Of a stretch of DNA of 64,000 nucleotides, positions 48,319 through 59,396 are shown piece after piece. The first letter of the stretch is position 1; the number at the start of each line of letters is the position of its first letter. A program made the position numbers and the translations under genes. The notes under the pieces are model-generated. The model had not been told where the DNA came from. It did no database searches and saw nothing but the letters and a program-made list of their open reading frames with translations. Source of the DNA: Rhyacophila brunnea (lineage: Eukaryota; Arthropoda; Insecta; Trichoptera; Rhyacophilidae); NCBI GenBank assembly GCA_022495005.1, contig JAGYXB010000515.1, forward strand, positions 124,001 to 188,000, read 5' to 3'.

Positions 48319-50159
48319 TCATGTCCCGGGGCGTAAACTTGTCACGGGTTTTTACTGTCAAAGTGCGTTTAGTTTCAAATCAATATTATTAAAAACTTCT
48401 TTAATTGTTACACATCCGATCATCTCTTCATAGTTTTATTAAGTCATAACTTCCAAATAGTAGTCTCATAGTTAGAAAACAATTTGTAGCTTGCTAACCG
48501 TGTAACTTTCTATCATCTCGATGGATCGGTTTTCAAGCTATCGTTAAAGTTTTTTTCTGTTTATTTAATGTTAACAATATTAGCTTTTGGTTTAAGTACG
48601 GGTTTCTCTATACATCATTATCAAAATCCGTTTTTATCTTAATTCTTTATTTGCACTACTGGTAATAAAAAAATATTTTTGTTAAATGGAGATAGGTACC
48701 TACGTGCATAGGTACCTAATGAGGTTTTCACACTCATAAACTTACCTACTGAACTATATTCTATTTTCAATATTGTTAACTATCATGGTATATTTATCTA
48801 CTTTACTTAATATATATATAAATGGCTATGTTAAAATAGGTGTTATTATTTTTAAGATTAAGTTTGGTGTTAACGCATTCATTGATAATATCTCCTACGT
48901 ATTGCTAAATTGGTAATTAGGTATCTACCAGTCTTTAGTATCTACAATAATCTCTCTTATACTTTAATTATTATTTGGATCTAGTTTATTATCAAGCTAA
49001 TTATTAACATTTGCATAGATAACCAACAATACGTAAATATCTAAACAAGTGCTTTAATCTTATTATATGGTATTATTAGGAATTTACAACCCATATTAGA
49101 TAATATTAAACCTAAAATAGTGTGTGATTGCCAATCTATAGTTGTTGGTAGGTACTCTATGATTTCGTCTTAATAATAAATTCCTATTTCAAACGGTACA
49201 TATCTAATTATTTAAATTTACATAATCCAATATAAATCGATGTATTCTCAAATGTGAGTACCTACACATAAGTAAATAAACCAACAATAAGTAGGTACCT
49301 ACAACAGATAATAAAAATATTTCTCAGTATTTACTATATTATTTTGAAACACATTCTAATAAACGATCTTTTATTTTACATATTACCTACCAATCAACGC
49401 TAGCTTTTAGAATTTCGTTTTTAATAATTATTAAAAACGAAAATCCTTACACTTTTGATCATTTTGTAAACACTACATACCTACACCTAATGCAGTTCCA
49501 ATAATAGTAAATAATGAATATGTAAGAAGGTATAAAGGTCATTTAATTTTGATATTGATTGCTATCAAAGTTCGGTGACGTCATTAAATCGAGAAGAATA
49601 TTCATAACCATTTCAGCAGCTTTTCTACAAAATTTCTTAAATCGAAAAATTATCCGCTTAAATTTGAAATATAATATCTTCCATGCCTACGTTAATAAAT
49701 ACCATGTAGTCAAATATACACAAACAGTATTGAACAAATCACTTTTCCGAATCACAATCCCGCACGCGTTGTTTTCCTTCGCGCTTTTCCACCGAAAGCC
49801 TACTTCTAGCGAACGAATAAACAAAATCGATAATTTGTATATAACACCTAAAGAGATTTTCTCGCTACATACACTTTCCAACGAAAACAAAACAGTTTTT
49901 CACAGTCCAAAAGTGTTACAATGAAAACATCAACATGTCACCCACACCGAAATGTCATTAAAAACAAGCCATCATTGTTCATAACATTATCAACTGTCAA
50001 AAATGTTCAGTGATCTTGATCTATCAAAAATCCACACATCGCGGGAAAATATCATGTTTATTTCACAACATAATATGCCAAAAATTTCCACGTGTTCTAT
50101 TATAACTGTCTTTGTCATGAAATGGATTGTTGCACGTACTGTTTGTTTGGGTCTAAAGT
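48319..50159. other. Probable intron between two GC-rich islands
   Basis: About 1.8 kb of AT-rich sequence. The 121-codon frame at 49559-49924 has AT-driven composition and no domain. TAGGTACC-type motifs are dense around 49100-49320. If the minus-strand gene model is right, this is its first intron. Confidence 0.4.
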
Positions 50160-50500
50160 CAAATTAGGGCTTTGTTAAGGTTGTGGTTCGGTTGACAGAC
50201 GGCAAGGTGGCCGCGAGGGTTGGGATTTGGGATCGATAACCGCGTTGGCGTTTCGCGGGTCCGGTCGATTCGACACCGCTGTTCTCTACAAGACTGGTTC
50301 TCGATTTCGTTCAGACCTGGCACCGCGGTGCTCTCCCACCCTGCCGCCGTAGTGGACACGCCTCTCGCGATCCACCTGCCCAATGGCGGGAAAGCGATCT
50401 CACCTGGGAAGATGGCGGACACGACGCTGGCGCTGCGGCGCCGCCGCGGAGGGCGCTAAAGCTACAAAGCAACGCCGCGCGCAGCGTCTACACTCTACGG
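50160..50500 (-). promoter_or_regulatory. CpG-rich promoter-like island with an untranslated first exon (minus strand)
   Basis: The G+C content jumps here and CpG is frequent. Read on the plus strand there is CCCAATGGCGGGAAAGCG, combining a CCAAT box and an E2F-like GGCGGGAAA. On the minus strand CCGCCATCTTCCCAG contains a YY1/Pho-like CCGCCATCTT, directly followed by GTGAGATCGC, a strong splice donor (exon end 50404, intron from 50403). No ATG lies between the start of the island and this donor on the minus strand, so it would be a 5' untranslated exon of the gene whose coding exon is at 48048. Transcription start and direction are inferred. Confidence 0.5.
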
Positions 50501-52799
50501 CATTTTATTTGGACTTTTTCGGCGTTGGGGTGAAGTGTCATTCTAACCTTGCTTTGTCGTGTAAATGTAAAAGCTTTTGTGTAAACACATGCTAAAAATA
50601 ACAAAGTTACTGGCGTGGGTATAATAGAAAAATATAACACATCATTATTTGAAAGACGTTTATTTAGGTAGGCACCCATATCATGCATAATGAATATCTA
50701 TGTCAGAAAAAATATCTCACATATATACTTTCTTTACAATTCATAATTAATAGTATCTGCCTAAGTACCTATAGTTGCAAATATTTTTATTTAACCAATT
50801 AGTATTATATTTTTCGTAACTAATTACAAGTAGATGGAATCAATTATTCACCTACTAGATAGGTACCTACTTTATAATGTTGATATGAGTTAATTATTTA
50901 CAATTGCAAGAATCGGTGATAGAAAACTTAATATTAAAAAAATATGTATGTGTTAAGAGAGACTTTGTTCTATATAAGAATAAGTAAATGATGTTTAGTA
51001 TATATTTACATAAGCATACTTATGTAATATAAAAAATTGAATTTAGGATAGGTGGGTACTTTTGTGAAGTCTTCTACTACAATAAGAGACATAATAATAT
51101 GTAGCCTACGAAACTGCATATCTAAAAACGAATTAAGATCATGACACTTTTAAAAAACCTACTAAGTATGTTCAATAGGTAAGAATAAAAAGTATGCCCA
51201 GTCAACCAGTGGGTACCTACATGTTAAAAGAAACCCCAAATTATCTTGGCTAGGTAAATAAGTAGGTACTGAATTAGGTAGGTATTGGCTATTTTGAATC
51301 AGCACAGGTGTAAAGACCTAATGAAGGAAGAGTTCCACTCTATTCTCTCTATTCTAACAATGATGATTTTTAATAAATCAATTTCATTTTGCTCTGATTG
51401 CTTTATTTTTAATTAAAATATCACAAATAGGTACCTTATGGGTAATTAGTTTTCAATGTGAATTATGAATCTATTTTACTGGTTTTAGGTACATACATGC
51501 ACTGTTAACAAATAAATAAATATACATAGGTACTTACGTAATTAATTAATAAATTAAATTCAAATGAATTTATTTTACATTTATGCTGAACATGACAGAT
51601 TACAAATTTAAAGTGTTCACAATATGACATAAAAACAAAAACAAAAAATGTTTAAACAGAAGATAGGGTCATAAAAAAGTAAAAAGTACATACATACCTA
51701 CCTACACCAAATGAACTACTAAATATCTACACCCTATTTTTTAAATTTATAAAACAACGTATACATAAACTCATTCTCACGTAAGTGGAATATTGGACTT
51801 ATTGGTGTATTAATTTTATAGCCATAAAGTTCTCAAAAATATTTTCGATTGAATCATCACTCATAATAATATTATTAATGCGATTCAAACAATACTGGCC
51901 ATCCAGTATGACAATCAAATTTAATACTTACCCAATATTGCAATCTTATATAATTGATAAATGTGTCTATGATTATGTAAAATTATATACCTATATTAAT
52001 ACTCACATGTTCTTACTTTACTTACCTACTAAAAATATTAATTTTTTAAATTATTTTTTTATAGTAGAATTTTACAGGTCTTATTTAGGTTTGTGTAAAT
52101 ATAAGTATTTACTATTTGTTTCATCAATGGTCTCCATAAATAAGTGTCTGTCTAGTATTATTTAACAAAAAATCGTAGATTAAGGTAAACCCTAGTAAAA
52201 TCGAAATTTTAAGTATTATTAAATATTTAGTAAATACACACACCGACTAACTTAAAACAATGGTTAAAAATACAAACCGAAAAAAATAATACTTATATTA
52301 TATTCACCCCTATTTTATACCAACCACCCTCTAACAAAAACACATGAGAGCATCTAACGGCGGTCGAACAAACTATAATGAAACAATAGAATTTCACCTG
52401 GATCGGTTACCTGCTTACTTCTATACCTATACCAAACACAGGGACAGATAGCTACATGGTATACCGTACCCATTCCACACATGCGCAACAAAGAATACAA
52501 AATTTACTATTCTATCTGAGTAACATGAGCTATCAACATTCAATTTTAAGAAATCGTCATAAATACGTCATATACCTACCTATTATTTAAATTTATTTTA
52601 CGTTTATTATTCTTTTTCTTTTTTTGATTTTAATTACTTTTTAGTTTATATTAATTATAAGTAGGTATACAATATTAATATTTTTTCAATAATAATATCA
52701 ACTTTTAAATCAATCAACAGAATATCATTTAAGTTAATTTTTCTATGTACATAGTATGTAAGTATACCTACTGGTTGCGCTTTTTATAATGGACTGTAA
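50501..52799. other. AT-rich non-coding stretch upstream of the promoter-like island
   Basis: Dense in TAGGTACC/GTACCTAC motifs, with no recognisable repeats or exons. The 126-codon frame at 51785-52165 is Ile/Tyr/Phe-rich and has no domain features beyond AT composition. Confidence 0.4.
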
Positions 52800-52811
52800 T
52801 GGTTTGATGCA

Positions 52812-52988
52812 ATGATTGTGATGGTGGATGTGGATCCTTGGGGGGGGGGTTATATTAGTATGCCAGGCACTATCCTTATTGCAGTTGTGACTGGCTCCGT
52901 AGTCTTGTTATATTGGTTATCAGTAATCACTCGCGCGGTATTGTTTGTTGGGTTACCCTATGCGCTGCATTTGACGGTACACTTTTGA
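52812..52988 (+). CDS. Hypothetical 58-residue ORF with a membrane-type segment
   Basis: ATG at 52812, stop TGA at 52986-52988. After a short acidic start with a Gly-rich stretch (encoded by a G-run at 52840-52849), residues from about 18 read MPGTILIAVVTGSVVLLYWL, a good transmembrane helix. A second hydrophobic stretch, AVLFVGLPYALHL, follows. An internal ATG at 52860 could start a 42-residue version that avoids the G-run. Composition is less AT-rich than its neighbours. It has no homologue I recognise, no splice context and could be a chance frame. Confidence 0.2.
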   Translation: MIVMVDVDPWGGGYISMPGTILIAVVTGSVVLLYWLSVITRAVLFVGLPYALHLTVHF

Positions 52989-52999
52989 ATTTTGATGAA

Positions 53000-53607
53000 A
53001 GATATGATAAATTAAGTTGGTGAATGACAAGACCCGGTATCACGGCTTGCCAGGTATTCAGAATTATCGAAATGGCGACCATAATTGGCATAATAATAAC
53101 TTAATGTTTATAATATTAAATATACAAACAACATTTCTCATTAAATTTTAACCCATCAGAGAATAATTGACCCCAGAACTTTATATACATCAATAGATAA
53201 CTATTTATAGTATTGGTCTTAAATATTCATAGAGTGGAGGTTATATTAAAATAATTTGTCCGAGGAATGATAAATGATTACGTAAACAAATAATGGGAAA
53301 GTTTTCGATAATTTAACGTTTTAATAAGTTATTTTTCGGGCACTCAAATATGTTGGCGGCCCTTACCCAATTGCTCCGGGTTCAATTCCCAGTGAGGTCA
53401 CAATATTTTTTTGTATCTGTGATTATTTCACTTCTATTACTAAGCATACTACTATTTAACCACACTTATGACATTCGGTCTCATGGCCTATGTAGGTATT
53501 TTTATAAAATAATATAAATGTTAGCCTAGGCCCTTCTAAGGCGTAGATTTGGTCCAGTTGACGTGTCCAATTTGTTTTGTTTCTTTTTAGAAAACTTATA
53601 TTACTTG
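53000..53607. other. Non-coding stretch with a SINE-like B-box
   Basis: At 53355-53410 a forward CTCCGGGTTCAATTCCCAG (B-box-like) followed by GTGAGGTCACAATATT resembles the reverse SINE at 56039-56106. Nothing else is recognised. Confidence 0.4.
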
Positions 53608-53805
53608 CAGGGCTAGAAATGAACCGGAGTGCCTTTCCGATTCATAAAATACCCAAGAATATCGCTCCGTCTCATGGAAAAAAATATTCGGCCATCTGAG
53701 CTAGATAAGCCATACCTATAACAAAAAAATAACACAGTTCTTATACAATAAGTATATTTATTGTAAAATTGTCAAGCGCTCCGGTTCGTAAAATTTTCCA
53801 TTTAT
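53608..53805. mobile_element. hAT-like element, family F, copy 2
   Basis: CAGGGCTAGAAATGAACCGG at the left and AGCGCTCCGGTTCG then AAAATTTTCCATTT at the right correspond to 1874-2113. The terminal CAGTGCTCG-type end is not preserved, so the right boundary is approximate. Confidence 0.6.
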
Positions 53806-54229
53806 ATTTATACAACGATTACGTATAACAATTTTTGTGGACTATTCAATTGTTTATCATTTTTTATATAACCGGGTTATTAATTTATAGATAGGTTAGT
53901 TTATATCGATATGTACTAAAAATTATTCAAAGTTCATAGCTCTGCTTCTTCGAAAAAAGTTTAAAACGCGACGTATAATATTATACCAGCAGCAATAATC
54001 ACATCTATTAGAGGTGTTTATGATTTATCAGGAACATTTCTTGTTATAAACTCGCCTTTTTAATAATGTGTAGGTACCTACAATTATTTTTACAGCCACA
54101 TTTACTCTCAGTACTTACTCCAAAGAGATTGAAAGACTGAGTCCAATCTCTTTGACTTACTCATAGTAGATTATGAGACTCTTTTAGAAAATGTGATAGC
54201 ATTTAATTTAAATTCCATAAATAATACAA
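53806..54229. other. AT-rich non-coding stretch
   Basis: Contains two nearby copies of AAAGAGATTG / CAATCTCTTTG in inverted orientation around 54121-54154, a small hairpin. No gene recognised. Confidence 0.4.
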
Positions 54230-54435
54230 TACGATCAGCATTAGTAAAAACGGCAGAATTTGTATTTACGCCATGTATAATATCGTGGGTCCCAGGTTCG
54301 AATCCTGGGTCTGGCAAATACACGTATTGTTTTTCATTCGTTTTTTGAGTCAAAAGTATAGATCTAATAGGCTAAGCAACTGGCTAATATCCATTTCTCG
54401 TAAAAACAAAACTCGTTAATACAGCCTCCACCAAA
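54230..54435 (+). repeat. tRNA-derived SINE, family S1, copy 3
   Basis: CGATCAGCATTAGTAAAAACGG corresponds to the start of copy 2. The B-box GGTTCGAATCC lies at about 54296-54306, followed by TGGGTCTGGCAAATACACG. The body ends AACTGGCTAATATCCATTTC ... AAAACTCGTTAATAC ... GCCTCCACC. Confidence 0.7.
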
Positions 54436-54747
54436 AAATCCTCGGAAAAATTGCTTCACCAAATAAATAAATCAATAATAGATATTTGTACTCTAAGAAG
54501 AAATCTTGACGATTACTGACGAGATGTTATAAGAGTCCTCAGTGAACAAAGTCTTATAGAGAAATGGCCTGTAACTGACAAAGAAGAAAATATAATATAT
54601 GAATGATAAAAAGTTAGAATATTAAAGCTCACTGTTTTAGCAAAAAGAAGGCTTTACTTATTAAATCGTATGGATATGGAGTATAGTATATATATAGTAT
54701 CGGGTATGAATACGATCTTAGAATAAGAGGTGATCCACTGACTGAAA
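54436..54747. other. Non-coding spacer
   Basis: AT-rich, no repeat or gene recognised. Confidence 0.4.
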
Positions 54748-54937
54748 CCGTATGCGGCTTAGAAACGTGTGTCATACTAAACTTATGATTTCTGTGCATG
54801 AAAATATATTTTCATAACGTATATTATAAGCATCTGATCGTTTACTATACACTGAAACTTAGTGAAGATATAATATGTTCATGAACAGAAATCATAAGTT
54901 TAGTATGTATGGCACACGGTTGTAAATCGTATACGGC
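54748..54937. repeat. Imperfect palindrome
   Basis: Left arm 54748-54802 and right arm 54878-54937 are inverted copies. They share CATACTAAACTTATGATTTC and its complement, then GTGTG/CACAC and CCGTATGCGG/CCGTATACG at the outer ends, with a loop of about 75 bp. No related copy was found in the window. Confidence 0.65.
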
Positions 54938-55482
54938 TTAGGCTATAGATACATCGTACACGGTTAAACGGTTAAAGTCTATAGATGGCCTCCAAGTAAG
55001 TTAAATGTAGTTTAATGTAGATACCTAATATAATAGATTACAAACCGATCAAAAAAACTGTTGTTATGGCATTGCATAAATTTTGGCTAAACAATATAAA
55101 ACATTGCAATTAAAATTGATTAAATCTTGCTGCGGTCACTGGCTACAAACACCACTAATATGAGAAGTAAAATGAATCAAACTCCCAAAGACTAAGCAAT
55201 TAAAAGCAATATGAATAAATACAATATTTATCTTTCAGAAATGTGTTCATTAATACATACAGTGTAATAATTTCAAAGGGAATATTATTGTAAAATGCTT
55301 CTGCGGCATAATTAGCTCATATTTTTTGTCCGTTTTCTTTTGCAGTAACGAATCACGCTATGGACCTATTTTGCATATGATGATTACATTTCAAAATTTA
55401 ATTTACATTCTAGGCAAACGAAAAATAATAATTGTACATAACTGCATTTATAATGATGAATGTATTATAAAATAATCAGCTT
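54938..55482. other. AT-rich non-coding stretch
   Basis: No exon or repeat recognised. Confidence 0.4.
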
Positions 55483-55666
55483 TATTAAGGTGAATGCATC
55501 GCTCACCAGAGCAACCCAGCGGTAAAATACGAAGCTTATACTTTGAGACATTTTTTTATAATTAACATTTTAAAGTATTTTAATTAATAAACATGTGAAT
55601 TCGTTCAAAGATGTCATCTTATTATTAACTACATATTATTTTATGGTCATGTTTATAATTAATATG

Positions 55667-55920
55667 TAGGGTAGAGTAGGTATAACGTTTTATAACTTTG
55701 CACTTTTTTTGCACTTTTTACTACACTGATTTGCCTCCTTGCCTAATTACCTCGTATAAAATTAGATCAAATGATATTCACTTGTATTATAAATGTAGTA
55801 AGTAATAAGAAAATAAATAGATAATATATATGTTTAAATATATTTTTAGAATATATATATTACTTAGGTACATCATTGTCATCCTAGACCGGAGCGCGAC
55901 GTTATGAAGAAGCAACTTTA
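55667..55920 (-). repeat. Family E internal fragment (reversed)
   Basis: Read on the minus strand it parallels 10100-10330. Shared segments in order include CTAGGATGACAATG, ATATTCTAAAAATATA, AATACAAGTGAATATCATTT and TACTCTAC at the far end. Neither hAT terminus is present. Confidence 0.55.
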
Positions 55921-56029
55921 CAAGTCGGTTTTATTTTATAAATTATTAATAACCATGTCCTTTCTTTTTCGTACAAGGTGGTTGTTAGTCATTTTGAACA
56001 ATCACAAACACCCAGGCTTTGAGAAAAAC

Positions 56030-56108
56030 ACATAATTTTTTGTGTCCTCACCGGGATCGAACCCAGAACTCTCGGGTGGAAGGCCAGCGCACCACGAAAG
56101 CCGCCTTC
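56030..56108 (-). repeat. tRNA-derived SINE relict (reverse orientation)
   Basis: On the minus strand the A-box-like TTTCGTGGTGCGCTGG is followed by TTCCACCCGAGAGTTC and the B-box GGGTTCGATCCCGG, then GTGAGGACACAAAAAATTATG. The B-box and downstream bases resemble 53374-53400. Acceptor-stem pairing is lacking. Confidence 0.6.
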
Positions 56109-56110
56109 TC

Positions 56111-56302
56111 TACAAGTTGGTTATGGGGAAGTCAGCGGCAAACATATTTTTAAAATAGCCGATATATCTACTGGATTATTTGTTATGTTGGGTTAGCTTA
56201 GGTTAGTTTAAGTTAGGTTAGGTTAGGTTTTCATTCTTGAATTCATGAATTTGATGAGAAATTAGCGCGGTTCCCGCCTGGCTTCCCCATAACCGACTTG
56301 TA
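56111..56302. mobile_element. 192-bp TIR element containing TTAGG units
   Basis: Terminal inverted repeats of about 27 bp: TACAAGTTGGTTATGGGGAA at the left and, as reverse complement of the right end, TACAAGTCGGTTATGGGGAA. The centre holds a degenerate run of GGTTAGG units (56187-56229). A lone TACAAGTCGGTT also occurs at about 55919. It is the second case in this window of TTAGG units inside a TIR element. Confidence 0.75.
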
Positions 56303-56432
56303 CCAAATTTAATGTAGATATTATGTTTTTTCTAATATTTTTTATTTTAAAAACATCAATATTTATAAAAAAATATATATGGAGAACAGGAAATCCTTCT
56401 TATTTATAACAAATCCAGCTTTAATATTGGGA

Positions 56433-56560
56433 ACATATCGATATTGGATTTCATATTTTGTTAAACGTATTATTGCTAATCTTCATGATTTCTTCATGAC
56501 TTCATGAAAATAAACAAGCCGAAAACAACTATAGATGTATCATCATAAATTGTCAGGTGA
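56433..56560. other. Short non-coding spacer
   Basis: AT-rich, nothing recognised. Confidence 0.4.
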
Positions 56561-56672
56561 TCGAATTTAGAACTAAGCTCATCACAGTATAAAAAAGTAT
56601 TGAATGATAAGTCAAATGAATGCGTGTGTGGCGTTCTCACTCAGCAGACAACTTATACTGGTGGATCTATAG
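56561..56672 (-). repeat. Family K fragment (reversed)
   Basis: The reverse complement matches the left 110 bp of the element at 35071-35470: AGATCCACCAGTATAAGTTG, then CATTCAATACTTTTT and AGTTCTAAATTCGA. The GGCTATCGA terminus is missing. Confidence 0.6.
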
Positions 56673-57568
56673 CACTGTTTGTTACATGTGACATGTGCAA
56701 TTCATTATAAAATGGTAAAAAACGTTGGGTACCATTCATTGATGTACATCAATGGTACCATTACAACAAATTATTGTTTTGTAAATTATGTCATTTAAGT
56801 AATAATTATTTATGTTTTCAATAAACTATATTTGCCAAATGATACAAATCCATGAATATGTATCAGTTTGATTTAATCATGCTTGAGCGATAATATTTGT
56901 TATGGATTTCTTCAAGACCTTACTAATTTATAAATTCATACCCTTGATTCTACTCTGTCATTGTCCTGTAAACCAATATAACGTAATATAATTAAATTCA
57001 ATGTTTAAACTCGATTAAAACAAAACAATTTAATCGCGCTTGTAACTGAGGTGACCTATTGTAAATTGACTTTAATTATGACGTATAAATTGCATACTTG
57101 TCTATACATAATATTATGTATACTTAGGTATTAAATTGCTACCTTTTTTCTTCGTAAGAAATGAAAGCTCTCTGTGATAACCGATGAGCTTAGAATTATT
57201 TCCGAGAACTTCATTGTAATAACAGTTAAATTAACAAAATTACTATTCAGCCGCGAAGTATTTTTTGCGATTTATTTTTATTTTGAGCAGTTTTGAAGAT
57301 TCAGAGCGAGAGATTAGAACTCCATTGACACGCCACCTATTTCCCCTGTAGGAAGTTGCATTCAAATTATTGTTAAGTCAGATTTTTAACTTTCCCGGAA
57401 ACGCTACTCGCTGAGAAAGTTAGCCGAGTAAAAACTCAAAAGAAATCTCTCCATCTGTAAATTGAACAGTCGTTTAATTATTTTAAATAACTCCACAGCA
57501 CTAAGCACCTACCTATCTGATGAAAACAGCAAAAGGTAATATGTGACGAAATGAAGGCGCTCTATTTT
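56673..57568. other. Non-coding stretch
   Basis: A small GGTACCATT...AATGGTACC hairpin lies at about 56728-56762. No exon or other repeat is recognised. Confidence 0.4.
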
Positions 57569-58070
57569 TACCACGTTTTTCTTAGCTCGTATTCTTGTTT
57601 GTCCGGTGGTTGTTTATCCAGTAAAAATCTTACAATCAATTTTTAACTAACTTCCCAACTAGCTAGACATTTGAAACCTTTAGAATATATCAGAACACGA
57701 TGCCAATACATTCTTTTAATACTTTTAGCCATCTTTAAGTATAATTGAATTCATTTTCAGTTAATTCTGTTTTGTATGAAAAGTTATTTCGGAAGAAATC
57801 CGTAATCCAATCCACTATTATTGGTTGCTAAGGAGGTGGTCCTCGCAACTAAATTATTAATATATACGTGCGTTACTATGCAAATCAAAATGACATTTCA
57901 GTATTCTATATTTGTTTGTATATTTGCAAAATAGCAAAAAAATGATTTGTTGACAATTGCCTTATGTGTCCTAAATTATTAATACATATAATTGTCAAGT
58001 TTATATGATTCAACAGAAAATTTAAAAACGTGGTAAGTATATAAAATGTTCTTTTTATCTTGTAATTATT
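57569..58070 (+). mobile_element. TIR element, family A, copy 3
   Basis: TACCACGTTTTT at the left and AAAAACGTGGTA at the right, then ATAAAATGTTCTTTTTATCT. It is full length, with the AGAACACGATGCCAAT segment, and close in sequence to copies 1 and 2. No coding frame. Confidence 0.8.
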
Positions 58071-58644
58071 CACCAATCACTTTAATGTGGTTAACTATCA
58101 ACTCTTGTATCAAATTTGTTAATAATAATAAAATGTCGTATAAAAACCATCCCTTAATGGAGTTTGCAGGTCGTACATCTAAAGTCGTCTCGATTACAAC
58201 ACCCCAAATACATCGATGTGATTTTGTTGATATTCATAAAACACATGTAACCTAATCTTTAGTTTGAAAAAAGCATCTGGTATCGCAAGTAACAAATTTT
58301 ATTCGACACGAGATGCAGGTATAATTCTAAAATGTCGCACTGGCACATGTTTAACCCTAATCTTATAAATTAATGATTAAAACGTCAGAAAACAGGAAGA
58401 TGTTAAACCATTACTTACTGAATCAATAAGTATAATAATTATGATAATTTTATATTATGGTTTCTTCTAAGGATCACTATTATCAGGCCGTGACACGAAA
58501 CTGTAAATTTCGCTGATGGTGATAGTTATTGCTTATACTTACTAGGATACTAGGAAATAGTGATTGTTACATATTGAAATAAATAGTACCTAATAAATTG
58601 AACGAAATATACAATCGAAAATTTTCATATATTAAGACGGTACT
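58071..58644. other. Non-coding spacer
   Basis: No exon or repeat recognised; the frame at 58046-58255 starts inside the repeat and shows no domain. Confidence 0.4.
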
Positions 58645-58985
58645 TCAGTAAAATGGCAAATAATTTTCAACTAGGTATAGGTGCGACGAAATTTTGGACT
58701 CGCTGGTAATCAGAGAGCGAACGTCGAGCTGTGAAGACGTCGATTTGTTTCGTGATGGCAACGGGGGTATTCATTTTTAAATCGTGTAAAGATGACTGAA
58801 AAACGTTACCTATTTACTTTAAAAAGAAAACATGTCAATGAATATATTATTATTGTTACTAATAGAACAATAAACAGAACATTAAATGGACGCATGTTGG
58901 ATTTATATGACAAATTATATTTCGTTCGGCACGCGTCATTTGCACAATCTACGCCTAGCCACGATCTTTTTAGACCATGCCTCAA
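58645..58985 (+). repeat. Dispersed repeat family B, copy 3
   Basis: GTAAAATGGCAAATAATTTTC at the start, then GCGACGAAATTTTGGACTCG, AATCGTGTAAAGATGACT and GATCTTTTTAGACCATGC at the right. It is nearer to copy 1 than to copy 2. The 65-codon frame at 58792-58989 lies entirely within the repeat. Confidence 0.7.
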
Positions 58986-59245
58986 CTGAGGTGCCTTAAG
59001 AAAAAGTTACTGCATTGCATTTGATTATAATTAACGTAGACACCGCTAATCGACAAAATAGCTAAATTCTGCAGAATTAGGCCGGTGATAGCTGGTGACA
59101 ACGCAATTCACATGACCAAAAGTAGTAGAATCGGCTTGGAGAACCCTTTATCGAGATACTGAATATTATAATGTTATTTACAAAAAAACATTATATAATA
59201 TATAATTTACATGATAATATTTTTTTTTCACTTTTAATACTTTCT
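58986..59245. other. Short non-coding spacer
   Basis: AT-rich; nothing recognised. Confidence 0.4.
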
Positions 59246-59396
59246 TTACGTATTTATTTGTTTCCACTATTATTTTATGATAAATACGACCAGTTTTGTC
59301 CTAACGGATTGAAAGTGTACTTACCAATAATTAAAAATATCCGTTAGGACGAAACTGGTCTTATTTATAATAATTGTAGAAACAAGTACGTATACA
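59246..59396. repeat. Palindromic hairpin element of about 150 bp
   Basis: Left arm 59246-59311 and right arm 59340-59396 are inverted copies. They share GACCAGTTTTGTCCTAACGG and CCGTTAGGACGAAACTGGTC, and outward TTGTTTCCA / TAGAAACAAG, with a loop of about 28 bp. A MITE-like hairpin with no other copy in the window. Confidence 0.7.

Larger units (their letters stand above)
55483..56432 (+). repeat. Family G, copy 2, split by nested insertions
   Basis: The left part (55483-55665) and right part (56307-56432) together match the uninterrupted copy at 27739-28150. Between them sits about 640 bp: a reversed fragment of family E, a reversed SINE and a small TIR element containing TTAGG units. The order of parts fixes family G as the oldest layer. 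Confidence 0.6.

Noticed and set aside
49559..49924. 121-codon plus-strand gene
   Set aside because: AT-rich composition, no domain, no supporting start context and a location inside a probable intron.
50220..50595. Overlapping plus- and minus-strand proteins in the promoter-like island
   Set aside because: Open frames on both strands are expected in GC-rich DNA with few stops, and none has a domain or consistent splice context.
51785..52165. 126-codon membrane protein
   Set aside because: The Ile/Phe/Tyr-rich translation is what AT-rich DNA gives by chance, and no family or splice signal is seen.
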